DNA from: Amycolatopsis sacchari
GTDB lineage: Bacteria; Actinomycetota; Actinomycetes; Mycobacteriales; Pseudonocardiaceae
Length of the DNA: 64,000 nucleotides
Assembly: GCF_900114035.1 (NCBI RefSeq)
Contig: NZ_FORP01000008.1
Coordinates: 62,001-126,000 of the forward strand
Direction: 5' to 3'
Both the position numbers and the translations under genes were made by a program. The notes under the pieces are model-generated. The model searched no databases. It was given only the letters and a program-made list of their open reading frames with translations, and was not told where the DNA came from. This document shows, one piece after another, positions 33,153 through 42,110 of the stretch (its first letter is position 1; every line of letters begins with the position of its first letter).

Positions 33153-34421
33153 TCAGGCGTTGGTGCGACGACGCTTGAGCGCGTAGCCGCCGCCGAGGAC
33201 GAGCAGACCACCGGCGACAGCCAGCGACACCATCGGCACGATCTCGGTCGTGACCTGGTTGGAGGTGTCGTTGGTCGGGTCGGTGTCGATCTCGTTGGAC
33301 TTCACGACCGCCGAGTTGTAGAGCGTCTTCACGCTGCCGTCGGCGATACCCGAAACCTCGATCACCGCGCTGTCACCCGCGGCGAGTTCGCCGCCGGTGC
33401 AGGCGAGGTCCAGACCAGTGACAGTGCAGCCCGGGGTCGTCGTGGTGATGTTGGTCAGGCCGGCGGGCAGCCGGTCGTTCACGGTGTAGCCGGTCGAGTT
33501 GCCGGGGCCGTGGTTGGTGACGATCAGCCGGTACGTCACGAGGTCGCCGGGCGCGGCGGATGCCGGACCCTCCTTGGCGAGGCTCAGGTCCGTCTTCTGC
33601 CCTGTGTTGGTCAGGGTGCAGGAGATGTCGTCACCCGGCTGCGGGGAGACCTGCACGCTGGTGCCGGTGCCCGAAGGCAGGGGCGTGATGCTGCCCGTGG
33701 TGGCGTTGGTGCAGGACCAGGACTGGTCGTAGTTACCGGTCAGGCCGGTCTCGCCAAGCGTGTAGCCCTGCCCGGCCGCACGCGGCAGGACGGTCAGCGC
33801 GCCGGTGGTGGCGGTGTTCGACAGGCCGGTGCTGGCCGTGCCCACGGTCGTGCCCTCCGGCGAGGTCACCGAGATGTCGAACGAGTCGTTCGCCTGGCGG
33901 CGGTCCGTGATCTGCTTGTTCAGCGTCAGCTTCGAGGTCTGCACCGCGAACGCGACTGCTTCGATGCCCGCGGTCGACCGCAGGGTCTGGGAGAACGGTG
34001 GCGGTGCTCGCCTGACAGCCCTGCGCCCCGGAAACCGAGGCCACCTGGTTGATCGGCTGGTTCGACGTCCACGTGATGCCTTCGGCGGACGAAGTGTTCT
34101 CGGCATCGGCACCCACCAGCGCGTAGCCGCTCACGCGCGCGCCGCCGTGTAGACGCTGTTGCCCATCGCCGACGCAGTTCCGTTGGTCGGCACGGCGAAG
34201 GCCGCCACCGGAATGTTCGTGCTGGTCGCGGGCCGGTTCACGATGTTGAACGTCATCGTGTAGCCGCCTGGCAGCGTCACGCTCATGTCCTGGCCAGCGG
34301 CCGTGTGCGCCTGGGTGTCGTTGTAGGCGCTCATGTCCAGCCAGCACAGCGTGGAGGCGCTGGGCCCGCCGGTGCCGTAACCGCAGCCGACCGGGGCGTC
34401 CGCGGCCGAGGCCGGTGACGC
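33153..34421 (-). pseudogene. DUF11-repeat surface protein gene, broken by two compensating frameshifts
   Basis: Pieces of one secreted protein lie in two frames. The 5' part encodes ADAPVGCGYG through YTAARA, then a TGA at 34131-34133. The next ~130 bases read on only in another frame (GYALVGADAENTSSAEGITW, then VSGAQGCQASTAT). From ~33990 the first frame resumes with FSQTLRSTAGIEAVAF. It continues through a DUF11-like domain (TYRLIVTNHGPGNS) to a C-terminal membrane anchor (VSLAVAGGLLVLGGGYALKRRR). The first shift sits in a CG run (GCGCGCGCG), consistent with one extra CG; the second is one extra base near 33993. No start codon or complete signal peptide precedes the 5' part, only ASPASA-like cleavage residues. 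Either real decay or sequence errors. Confidence 0.7.
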
Positions 34422-34500
34422 GCCTCCTCCTGCTGGAGGATGCGGGCAAACGGAGCAAGCAGATTGGGCCGTTCGAGGGGTCGGGACCGTTACCGTTCGG

Positions 34501-34507
34501 TGATAAT
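34501..34507 (+). promoter_or_regulatory. -10 element TGATAAT before the CAP-domain gene
   Basis: GATAAT at 34502-34507, ten bases before the GTG at 34518, in an otherwise GC-rich region. No clear -35. The 5' leader would be only a few bases. Confidence 0.4.
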
Positions 34508-34517
34508 TTCTGGCCTC

Positions 34518-35228
34518 GTGCCCGTCCCCCATCCCCGGCTCAGACCCGTGCTCGTCGCGTTCGGCGTGCTCACCGGCGTCGCCCTCGCGGCAGGCAGCCT
34601 GCTCGTCACCCGCGAGCACCAGGAATCCACGCTGCAGGTGGCGCTCACCGACGCGACCGCGCGCCCGACCAGCACGGTCCACCACCCGTCGCCGACCAGC
34701 CCGACCACGTCGGCGCCGACGACGAGTTCTCCCGCGCCGTCCAGCACTTCGGCGTCCCCCGCGCCGAGCACGACCAGCTCCCCGCCCTCCCCGAAGTCCT
34801 CGTCCAGCCCGAAACCCTCGACGAGCAGCAAGGCTCCGACGTCCAAGGTGGCCCCCGACACCTCGGTCGCCGGGCAGGTCCTCGCGCTGGTGAACCAGGA
34901 ACGCGCGAAGGCCGGCTGCGGTGCGCTCGCCGAGGACAGCCGCCTCGACACCGCCGCGCAGAAGTTCAGCGAGGACATGTCCGCGCGCGACTACTTCGCC
35001 CACAGCACGCCCGAAGGCGTCACGTTCGACCAGCGGATCAAGGCGGCCGGCTATCCCAGCCCGGCCGCCGAGAACATCGCGAAGGGGTCGACCACCGCGG
35101 CCCAGACGATGCAGATGTGGATGAACTCCGACGGGCACCGCCGGAACATCCTCAACTGCTCCTACCAGAAGCTGGGCGTCGGGCTCGACAAGGACGGCTG
35201 GTACTGGGTTCAGGACTTCGGGTTCTGA
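34518..35228 (+). CDS. Secreted or membrane-anchored CAP/SCP-domain protein
   Basis: A 236-residue protein: an N-terminal hydrophobic helix (VLVAFGVLTGVALAAGSLLV) acting as signal or anchor, about 70 residues of Ser/Thr/Pro linker, and a C-terminal CAP domain (~110-236). The domain shows VNQERAKAGCGAL, DYFAHSTPEG, AENIAKG and MNSDGHRRNILNCSY, including the conserved His and Glu of the CAP cavity. Exported CAP proteins of bacteria have no single known role. GTG start chosen from the -10 box; its 3' end overlaps the convergent acyl-CoA dehydrogenase by 19 bp. Confidence 0.88.
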   Translation: MPVPHPRLRPVLVAFGVLTGVALAAGSLLVTREHQESTLQVALTDATARPTSTVHHPSPTSPTTSAPTTSSPAPSSTSASPAPSTTSSPPSPKSSSSPKPSTSSKAPTSKVAPDTSVAGQVLALVNQERAKAGCGALAEDSRLDTAAQKFSEDMSARDYFAHSTPEGVTFDQRIKAAGYPSPAAENIAKGSTTAAQTMQMWMNSDGHRRNILNCSYQKLGVGLDKDGWYWVQDFGF

Positions 35229-36832
35229 CGCGCCCGCTCGACGATCGCCTTGGTGTCCACAGTGGACGGCAGGGTGCCGAAGGCGATGCCCCAGTCCCCG
35301 CCGAGGCGTGAGGCGCAGAACGCGTCGGACACCGCGGCCGGGGCGTGCCGCACCAGGAGTGAACCCTGCAGCACCAGCGCCATCATCTCGACCAGGCGGC
35401 GGGCGCGGAACTGGAGCTCCTCCGGGTCGGACAGCTCCTTGCGCAGCCGGGCGGCCGCGTCGTCGAGCCGGGCGTTCGCGCCGGCGGCCAGTTCGACCTC
35501 GCCGAAGAAGGCGTCCACGGTTTCCGGCTGCTTCGCCATGGCGCGCAACGCGTCCAGCGCGGCGACGTTGCCCGAACCCTCCCAAATGGACAGCAGCGGT
35601 GCCTCCCGGTACAGCCGCGGCATGCCGGAGTCCTCGACGTAACCGTTGCCGCCCAGGCATTCCAGCGCCTCCGCCGTGTGTGCGGCGCCGCGCTTGCACA
35701 CCCAGTACTTCGTCACGGCGAGCGCCAGCCGCCGGAACGCGGCCTGCTCGGGATCCGCGGTCGCGCCCGCGAGCCGCAACGCGACGACGGTCGCGGCCTC
35801 GGACTCGACGACCAGGTCGGCCAGCACGTTCGCCATCGCGGGCTGGTCGACGAGGTTCGCGCCGAACGCCCGGCGGTGCGCGGCGTGGTGGGTGGCCTGC
35901 ACGACCGCCTGGCGCATCAGGGAAGTGCTGCCGAGCACGCAGTCGAGCCGGGTGTTGTTGACCATCTCGATGATGGTCGGCACGCCGCGGCCCTCCTCAC
36001 CGACGAGCCAGCCGACCGCGCCGTCGTACTCGATCTCGGACGAGGCGTTGGACTTGTTGCCCAGCTTGTCCTTCAGGCGCTGCAGGAAGATCCGGTTGCG
36101 GGTGCCGTCGGGCAGCACGCGGGGCAGCAGGAAGCACGACAGGCCGCCCGGCGCCTGCGCGAGCGTGAGGAACACGTCGGACATGGGCGCCGAGGTGAAC
36201 CACTTGTGCCCGGTGAGCACGTAGCTGCCGTCGCCGTTCGGCGTCGCCGTGGTGGTGTTGGCGCGGACGTCGGAACCGCCCTGCTTCTCGGTCATCGACA
36301 TGCCCGCGATGAGGCCGCGCTTCGTGCTCGGCACGCGCAGGCCGAAGTCGTACTCGCGCGAGGCGAGCAGCGGCTCGTACACGGCGGCGAGTTCGGGGTT
36401 GTAGCGCAGGGCGGGAACGGCGGAGTAGGTCATCGAGATCGGGCAGATGTGCCCGGCCTCGGCCTGGTTCCACACGAGCAGCTTCGCGGCGCGGGCGACG
36501 TGCGCGCCGGGCCGGTCGTCGCGCCAGGGGGCGGCGTGCAGCCCGTGCCCCACGGCGACCTGCATCAGCTCGTGCCACGCCGGGTGGAACTCGACCTCGT
36601 CGATCCGGTGGCCGTACCGGTCGTGGGTGTGCAGCTTGGGTGGGTTCTCGTTGGCCTGGCGGCCCCATTCCTGCCCCTGCGCGCTGCCGGCGAGGCGGCC
36701 CAGCTCGTGCACCTCGTCCTCGGCCCAGCCGCCGCCCTCACGGCGCAACCCGTCCAGCAGGGCCGCGTCGTCGGCGACGTCGTAGTCCACCAGCGGGGGG
36801 ACCTGGTTGAGCACCTCATGCGTGTCGGGCAT
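35210..36832 (-). CDS. AidB-like acyl-CoA dehydrogenase
   Basis: A 540-residue flavoprotein matching E. coli AidB in length. Landmarks: ISMTYSAVPALRYNPE, the flavin-binding MSMTEKQGGSDVRANTT, GHKWFTSAPMSDVFL, and ECLGGNGYVEDSGMPRLYREA with the catalytic-base region, followed by an AidB-type C-terminal helical domain. AidB-type proteins bind DNA and are induced by alkylation stress; their physiological substrate is uncertain, so a fatty acyl-CoA role remains possible. Its ATG overlaps the upstream TetR gene by 17 bp, so the two are co-expressed. Confidence 0.9.
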   Translation of the reverse strand: MPDTHEVLNQVPPLVDYDVADDAALLDGLRREGGGWAEDEVHELGRLAGSAQGQEWGRQANENPPKLHTHDRYGHRIDEVEFHPAWHELMQVAVGHGLHAAPWRDDRPGAHVARAAKLLVWNQAEAGHICPISMTYSAVPALRYNPELAAVYEPLLASREYDFGLRVPSTKRGLIAGMSMTEKQGGSDVRANTTTATPNGDGSYVLTGHKWFTSAPMSDVFLTLAQAPGGLSCFLLPRVLPDGTRNRIFLQRLKDKLGNKSNASSEIEYDGAVGWLVGEEGRGVPTIIEMVNNTRLDCVLGSTSLMRQAVVQATHHAAHRRAFGANLVDQPAMANVLADLVVESEAATVVALRLAGATADPEQAAFRRLALAVTKYWVCKRGAAHTAEALECLGGNGYVEDSGMPRLYREAPLLSIWEGSGNVAALDALRAMAKQPETVDAFFGEVELAAGANARLDDAAARLRKELSDPEELQFRARRLVEMMALVLQGSLLVRHAPAAVSDAFCASRLGGDWGIAFGTLPSTVDTKAIVERARQNPKS

Positions 36833-37421
36833 CGGAACCTCCTAGTGCGCGCAGGACGAACGTGCGCAGCTCGGCGACTGCGCCGGTGTGGTCGGTGGTG
36901 AGCGGGCCGATCAGGACCTCGGTGGCGGCGCCGACGAGCGCGGCCGCGGTGAGCACGGAGTCCTGCGGCGGCAGCAGCCCCGCGCGGACCCCCTCGCGGA
37001 TGTGCTCCGCGGCGACGTCGCGGAACACGCGACGGAAGACGATGCGCTCCGCCTCGACCGGTGGGTCGACGGGCTCGGCCAGCAGCGCGTACGCGCGGCG
37101 CGGCGCCTTCAGCGCGCGTACGGCGAAGGTCTCGAAGAGGGCGACGACGCGTTCCGCCGGGGTGCCGGGCTCCGCGGCGGCGGCCTTGACGGCGTCGACC
37201 TCGTGGTTCACGACGTTGCGGAACAGTTCGACGACCAGCTCGGCCTTGCCGGGGAAGTGTTTGTACACGCTGCCGGTCGCGACCCCGGCCCGTTCCGCGA
37301 CGGCCGAGACGGAGCACGCGGCGTACCCGCGCTCGGCGAGCAGCTCGTCGGCGGCGTGGAGGATCGCGGCGCGCTGGGCGTCCAGCCGCGCCTGGACCTG
37401 GGGCGTGCGTCGGTAGGGCAC
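36816..37421 (-). CDS. TetR-family regulator of the AidB-like gene
   Basis: A 201-residue regulator: helix-turn-helix AILHAADELLAERGYAACSV followed by SAVAERAGVATGSVYKHFPG (~15-60), then a helical ligand domain. Start is ambiguous. GTG 37421 (VPYRRTPQVQ) is used because it leaves the inverted repeat at 37429-37445 upstream; GTG 37445 would include it. First gene of a two-gene operon with the acyl-CoA dehydrogenase; probably autoregulatory. Confidence 0.85.
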   Translation of the reverse strand: MPYRRTPQVQARLDAQRAAILHAADELLAERGYAACSVSAVAERAGVATGSVYKHFPGKAELVVELFRNVVNHEVDAVKAAAAEPGTPAERVVALFETFAVRALKAPRRAYALLAEPVDPPVEAERIVFRRVFRDVAAEHIREGVRAGLLPPQDSVLTAAALVGAATEVLIGPLTTDHTGAVAELRTFVLRALGGSDARHA

Positions 37422-37428
37422 GCAAGAA

Positions 37429-37445
37429 GTGAACCACTGATTCAC
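37429..37445. promoter_or_regulatory. Inverted repeat GTGAACCACTGATTCAC (TetR operator candidate)
   Basis: 5-bp arms (GTGAA/TTCAC) with a 7-bp spacer, in the divergent gap between the TetR gene and the methyltransferase at 37481. Position suits autoregulation of the TetR gene and possibly control of the divergent gene. Confidence 0.5.
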
Positions 37446-37480
37446 GCCTTCAGGCAAGGTGCCTGGAGGAGAATCGGGGC

Positions 37481-38074
37481 GTGCTGGAGCGGACGCCGGA
37501 GTTCTGGGACGCGCAGGCCGCCACGTTCGACGAGCAGCCCGACCACGGGTTGCGTGACCCGGCGGTGCGGGCGGCCTGGGCCGGTGTGCTGTTGCCGCTG
37601 CTGCCGGTGGCGCCGTCGTCGGTCGTCGACCTCGGGTGCGGTACGGGAAGCCTTGCCGTGTTGCTCGCCGGGGCGGGGCACGGGGTCCTCGGTGTGGACC
37701 TGTCCGCCGGAATGGTGGCGGCCGCTGAGGCGAAGGCCCGGAGCGCGGGCGTGCCGGCGGAGTTCCGCCGGGGCGACGCCTCCCATCCGCCGGTACCACC
37801 CGCGTCGTGCGACGTGGTCCTGGCGCGGCACGTGGTGTGGGCGCTGCCGGACCCCGCAGCGACCGTCGGCCGGTGGGTTCGGCTGCTGCGTCCCGGCGGC
37901 CTGCTGGTGCTCGTCGAGGGCCGGTGGAAGACGGGAGGCGGCTTGACGGCCGCCGAGTGCCAGTCACTCGTCCTCGGCCATCGGCGGCACGCTGCCGTGC
38001 GGCCGCTGCCGGACCCGGCCCTCTGGGGCGGCCCGATCGAGGACGAGCGCTACCTGGTGCTCAGCGCCTCCTGA
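37481..38074 (+). CDS. Class I SAM-dependent methyltransferase
   Basis: A 197-residue methyltransferase: EFWDAQAATFDEQPDHGL N-terminus, motif I VVDLGCGTGSLAVLLA (~48-63), strand 2 VLGVDLS, motif IV CDVVLARHVVWAL and LLRPGGLLVLVEG. Short C-terminus compared with relatives. GTG start. Divergent from the TetR gene and convergent with the CDF transporter, 5 bp apart. Substrate unknown. Confidence 0.85.
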   Translation: MLERTPEFWDAQAATFDEQPDHGLRDPAVRAAWAGVLLPLLPVAPSSVVDLGCGTGSLAVLLAGAGHGVLGVDLSAGMVAAAEAKARSAGVPAEFRRGDASHPPVPPASCDVVLARHVVWALPDPAATVGRWVRLLRPGGLLVLVEGRWKTGGGLTAAECQSLVLGHRRHAAVRPLPDPALWGGPIEDERYLVLSAS

Positions 38075-38079
38075 CGCTC

Positions 38080-39084
38080 CTACTGCTGCCCGCCATACCG
38101 CGTCGCGGCCTCGCCGTAGCGGGCCAGGACCGCCGCGCGCAGGTCCGGGTCCGTCCGCGGCACCGGCTCGATGAAGACCTCGCTCACGTCCGGGTACCGC
38201 TCCCGCAGCTCACCGGCCAGTCGGACGCACGCGCGCTCGACGTCGGCCACGTGCAGCGAATCGTCGAAGTCCACGCGGGCGCACACCAGGATCAGGTCGG
38301 TCCCCAGCAGCATCGTCTGCAGGTCGACGACCGCCTCGATCTCCGGGGCGTCCCGCAGCAGCTCACGGATGCCGCGCACCACCACCGGGTCGGCCTGCCT
38401 GCCGATGAGCAGCCGCAGGTTGGTCAGCCCCAGGCTCCACGCCACCACCGCCAGCAGCAGCCCGATCAGGATCGACGCGAGCCCGTCGTACAGCGACGAG
38501 CCGGTGAGCTGGTGCAGCAGCAGCCCCAGGAACGCCAGCACGAGCCCGATCAACGCGGCCGAGTCCTCGAAGAACACCGACTTCGGCGCGGGGTCGTCGA
38601 CGAGCCGCAGGTACTGGGCGATCGACCGCTCCTGCTCCCCGGACTCGCGCCGCACCTGCCGCATCGCCTGCAGCCACGAGATGCTCTCCAGCACGAACGC
38701 GATCGCCAGCACGACGTAGCCGACGATCGGGTTCTCCTGCTCCTCGGGCTCGCCGAAGACCGTCGAGAAACCCTCGTAGAACGAGAACATCGCGCCCGAC
38801 GCGAAGATCGACACAGCGGCCAGCAGCGACCAGAAGTACCGCTCCTTGCCGTACCCGAACGGGTGTACGAGATCGGCCGGTTTGCTCGACCGCCGCAGCG
38901 CCGTCAGCAGCAGGATCTCCGTCATCGTGTCCGCGACGGAATGCGCCGCCTCGGACAGCAGTGCCCCGGAACCGGTGAGCACGCCCGCGATGGCCTTGAG
39001 GATCGCGATGGCCAGGTTGACCGAACCCGCCAGTACGACGGTGACCGTGCTCTCGCCCTTGGGGGACTCGCCCTGCTCGCTCAC
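38080..39084 (-). CDS. Cation diffusion facilitator transporter
   Basis: A 334-residue CDF-family efflux protein with six predicted membrane helices (VTVVLAGSVNLAIAILKAIA onward). Metal-site segments are LLSEAAHSVADT in helix 2 and FFEDSAALIGLVLAF in helix 5. A cytoplasmic C-terminal domain (DLILVCARVDFDD...) of the regulatory ferredoxin-like fold follows. It exports Zn2+, Fe2+ or another divalent ion in exchange for protons; metal not assignable. ATG start. Confidence 0.9.
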   Translation of the reverse strand: MSEQGESPKGESTVTVVLAGSVNLAIAILKAIAGVLTGSGALLSEAAHSVADTMTEILLLTALRRSSKPADLVHPFGYGKERYFWSLLAAVSIFASGAMFSFYEGFSTVFGEPEEQENPIVGYVVLAIAFVLESISWLQAMRQVRRESGEQERSIAQYLRLVDDPAPKSVFFEDSAALIGLVLAFLGLLLHQLTGSSLYDGLASILIGLLLAVVAWSLGLTNLRLLIGRQADPVVVRGIRELLRDAPEIEAVVDLQTMLLGTDLILVCARVDFDDSLHVADVERACVRLAGELRERYPDVSEVFIEPVPRTDPDLRAAVLARYGEAATRYGGQQ

Positions 39085-39093
39085 CGGCCGATC

Positions 39094-39576
39094 TTAAAGC
39101 CGTTGCAGACCATCCAGCACGCGACGCATGAGCGCCATCGGGGGCCTGCCCTCCGCCGTGCGCTCGGTGCCGTGGATGTGGAGCAACCCCAGTTCGGCCA
39201 TATCGGACAGCAGTACGCGGGCCACGCCGAGCGGGATCGACAGCGTCGCCGCGACCTCGGCGACCGACACCGTCCGCTGGCACACCGCCCGCACCGGCTG
39301 GTACTCGCTGTTCAGCGCCGTACCGGTCCAGCGGGCGTCGGCCCGCACGTTCACCAGCGTTTCGAGCGCCAGCTCGTAGGTGGACTGCGTGCGGCCGCCG
39401 GTCAGCACGTACGGGCGGACGCGGGGGCCGGACGCGTCCTCGGACGCCACCTGGTCGTCGAACCGCGGCAGCCGGGGCGCCTCGGCGACGGGCTCGTCGA
39501 ACTCCCCGGCGAAACGGGCACCGGCACGGGCGATCGCCGGCTTGTCAGCCGGTCCACCGCCAGCGGGTACACCCAT
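39094..39576 (-). CDS. DUF742-domain protein (solitary, CvnC-like)
   Basis: A 160-residue protein whose C-terminal ~110 residues form the DUF742 winged-helix-like domain: VRPYVLTGGRTQSTYELALE, VCQRTVSVAEVAATLSIPLG, VLLSDMAELGLLHIHG. In actinomycetes DUF742 proteins normally sit in conservons with a sensor kinase, a roadblock protein and a Ras-like GTPase. None of those partners flank it here. ATG 39576 has GGGGCGAGAG upstream. It ends nine bases before the CDF gene start on the same strand. Confidence 0.85.
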   Translation of the reverse strand: MGVPAGGGPADKPAIARAGARFAGEFDEPVAEAPRLPRFDDQVASEDASGPRVRPYVLTGGRTQSTYELALETLVNVRADARWTGTALNSEYQPVRAVCQRTVSVAEVAATLSIPLGVARVLLSDMAELGLLHIHGTERTAEGRPPMALMRRVLDGLQRL

Positions 39577-39698
39577 CTCTCGCCCCAATTCGCGCAGGTC
39601 GAACTGCCTCGCGGACACCTGCGGCTGCGAGAGAACAAGGATAACGCGGCTGTCGAGCCCGTCGGGGGGTTCGCGGGCGAACCCCCCGACGGTGTGGA

Positions 39699-41984
39699 CT
39701 ACTTGTCCTCGTCCGGCAAAGGCGTGCCCGAGGGCACCTTGTCGGTGGGCACATCCGCGGACAACGGGTCGGAGTCGACGGCGGGCAGACCGGCCGCCGC
39801 GGGCTCCGGCACCGGCTGCGGGCGCCGCTTGACGGCCTGCAGCAGCAGCTGCGAGACGTCCACGACCTCGACCTTCTCGCTCGCCTGCCCGTCGTTCTGG
39901 CGCGCGGTCACGCCGTCGGTGAGCATGACGCGGCAGAACGGGCAGCCCGTCGCGATCTTCGTCGGCGCCGTGCCCAGCGCCTCGTCGACGCGGTCGAGGT
40001 TGATCCGCTTGCCGATCTTCTCCTCCATCCACATGCGGGCGCCGCCGGCGCCGCAGCACATGGACCGGTCGCCGTGCCGCGGCATCTCGCGGAACTGCGC
40101 GCCCGACGCGCCGACCAGCTCACGCGGCGCCTCGTACACCTTGTTGTGGCGGCCGAGGTAGCACGGGTCGTGGTAGGTGACGTCGTCCGCGATCGGGGCG
40201 ACGGGCACCAGCCGCTTCTCCCGCACCAGCCGGTTCAGCAGCTGCGTGTGGTGCACGACCTCGTACTGCCCGCCCAGCTGCGGGTACTCGTTCGCGATCG
40301 TGTTGAAGCAGTGCGCACACGTGACGACGATCTTCCGGTCCAGCGGCGCGCGGTCCTCGAACACCGAGTTCAGCACCTCGACGTTCTGCTGCGCGAGCAT
40401 CTGGAACAGGAACTCGTTGCCCGCGCGGCGGGCCGGGTCACCGGAGCAGGACTCCTCCGGGCCGAGCACCGTGTACTTCACGCCCGCGATGTGCAGCAGC
40501 TCCGCCACCGCACGCGTCGTCTTCTTCGCGCGGTCCTCGAACGCACCGGCGCAGCCGACCCAGAACAGGTACTCGGCGTCGCCCAGCTCGCCGTCGAACA
40601 CCGGCACCTCGAAGTCGAGGTCCTCCGCCCAGGCCATCCGGTCCTTGGCGTTCTGGCCCCACGGGTTGCCCTTGTTCTCCAGGTTCTTGAACATCCCGTT
40701 CAGCTCGGACGGGAAGTTCGACTCGATCATGACCTGGTAGCGGCGCATGTCGACGATGTGGTCGACGTGCTCGATGTCCACCGGGCACTGCTCGACGCAG
40801 GCGCCGCAGGTGGTGCAGGACCACAGGACGTCGGGGTCGATGACGCCACCGTCGTCGCCGACCAGCGGACGCTCGGCCTCGGCCAGCGCCAGCACGTCGA
40901 TGCCCGCGTACGGGTTGTCGCCGGTCAGGCCGACCTCTTCGCCCGTGACGTCCTTCTTGCCGCCGGCGAGCAGGTACGGGGCCTTCGCGTACGCGTGGTC
41001 ACGCAGCTGCGTGATGACCAGCTTCGGCGACAGCGGCTTGCCGGTGTTCCAGGCGGGGCACTGCGACTGGCAGCGGCCGCACTCGGTGCAGGTGGTGAAG
41101 TCCAGCCAGCCCTTCCAGCTGAAGTCCTCGATCTTCCCTGCCCCGAAGACGTCCTTCTCCGGGTCGGCCTCCTCGAAGTCCAGCGGCTTGCCGCCGCTCA
41201 TCATCGGTTTGAGCGCGCCCAGCGCGACGCCGCCGTCGGCCTCGCGCTTGAAGTAGATGTTGAAGAACGCGCTGAACCGGTGCCACGCGACACCCATCGT
41301 GAGCGTGCGGCCGACGACGTAGAGCCAGATCATCCCCGACAGCAGCTTGACCAGCGCGGTGATCGTCACCGCCGCGGTGCTCGCGGGCAGGATCTCGCCG
41401 AGCGGCTTGGTGACGAAGCTCGTCCACAGCGCCGGGTCCTCGATGCCGCTGGAGATCTTGAACGCCTTCACGCCGAGGATGCCGAGGCCCTCGATGACCA
41501 CGACGCTCTCGACGAAGTAGGCCTGCTTGAAGTTCGAGCCGGCGAAGCGGGACTGGCGGTCGGCGCGGCGCGGGTGGTTGGCCTGGCGGATGATCGCCAG
41601 CGCGATCCCGCCGACGACCGTGCCGAGGCCGAGCAGTTCGGTGATGAACAGCCAGACGCTCCAGGCGCCGAAGACCGGCCAGTGGAAGTGCGGGTCGAAC
41701 GTCTCGCCGTAGGCCTCGAACCAGGACAGCGAGCCGATCAGGAAGCCCCACATCACCAGCCAGTGCCACGGGCCGACGTGCCGGAACTTGTTCATCCGGG
41801 TGTGTGCGGCGAACTCCTTGACGAGTGTGCCAAGCCGCGGCCAGAAGGGGCCGTTGCGCGTCGAGTCCGGCTGTCCGAGGCGAATGATGCGCACCATGCG
41901 CCAGACGCCGGCGACGAACATGATCCAAGCGACGATGCTTATGGCGACGCCGATCACACCGAGCGTGATCTGCAGAGCACCCAT
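39699..41984 (-). CDS. etfD: Membrane Fe-S oxidoreductase, EtfD-like (electron-transfer-flavoprotein:menaquinone reductase)
   Basis: A 761-residue membrane protein. About five N-terminal helices (VIGVAISIVAWIMFVAGVW onward, to ~270) form a cytochrome-b-like part. Two 4Fe-4S motifs follow, CTECGRCQSQCP (~298-309) and CTTCGACVEQCP (~390-401). Two CCG domains come next (WVGCAGAFED, SCSGDPARR, CAHCFNT; HDPCYLGRHN, CCGAGGARMW, GCPFC), as in heterodisulfide reductase HdrD. The M. tuberculosis counterpart Rv0338c (EtfD) passes electrons from EtfAB during fatty acid oxidation into the quinone pool. Disordered Pro-rich C-terminus. ATG start; no etfAB nearby. Confidence 0.9.
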   Translation of the reverse strand: MGALQITLGVIGVAISIVAWIMFVAGVWRMVRIIRLGQPDSTRNGPFWPRLGTLVKEFAAHTRMNKFRHVGPWHWLVMWGFLIGSLSWFEAYGETFDPHFHWPVFGAWSVWLFITELLGLGTVVGGIALAIIRQANHPRRADRQSRFAGSNFKQAYFVESVVVIEGLGILGVKAFKISSGIEDPALWTSFVTKPLGEILPASTAAVTITALVKLLSGMIWLYVVGRTLTMGVAWHRFSAFFNIYFKREADGGVALGALKPMMSGGKPLDFEEADPEKDVFGAGKIEDFSWKGWLDFTTCTECGRCQSQCPAWNTGKPLSPKLVITQLRDHAYAKAPYLLAGGKKDVTGEEVGLTGDNPYAGIDVLALAEAERPLVGDDGGVIDPDVLWSCTTCGACVEQCPVDIEHVDHIVDMRRYQVMIESNFPSELNGMFKNLENKGNPWGQNAKDRMAWAEDLDFEVPVFDGELGDAEYLFWVGCAGAFEDRAKKTTRAVAELLHIAGVKYTVLGPEESCSGDPARRAGNEFLFQMLAQQNVEVLNSVFEDRAPLDRKIVVTCAHCFNTIANEYPQLGGQYEVVHHTQLLNRLVREKRLVPVAPIADDVTYHDPCYLGRHNKVYEAPRELVGASGAQFREMPRHGDRSMCCGAGGARMWMEEKIGKRINLDRVDEALGTAPTKIATGCPFCRVMLTDGVTARQNDGQASEKVEVVDVSQLLLQAVKRRPQPVPEPAAAGLPAVDSDPLSADVPTDKVPSGTPLPDEDK

Positions 41985-42034
41985 GATCGGGGCCTTTCGT
42001 CCGTGTGTGGTGGTTGTCGGGAGACTAACTGTTC

Positions 42035-42048
42035 TTACCCGTGGGTAA
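42035..42048. promoter_or_regulatory. Inverted repeat TTACCCGTGGGTAA
   Basis: 6-bp arms, 2-bp spacer, in the 126-bp divergent gap between etfD and the SMR gene. Candidate operator for the TetR regulator encoded with the SMR transporter, or part of the etfD promoter region. Confidence 0.5.
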
Positions 42049-42110
42049 CCAATCGGTGTGGCGCACGACTCCCTCGGAAGCGGGACGATCGTACAGGTAG
42101 TTTGGTGAAC

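Noticed and set aside
37807-40161. Plus-strand open frame across the CDF transporter and DUF742 genes
   Set aside because: Antisense to two recognisable genes and compositionally biased; treated as a shadow.
40074-42110. Very long plus-strand open frame opposite etfD
   Set aside because: Low-complexity, no domains. Only its end (from 42111) is a real gene, the SMR transporter.
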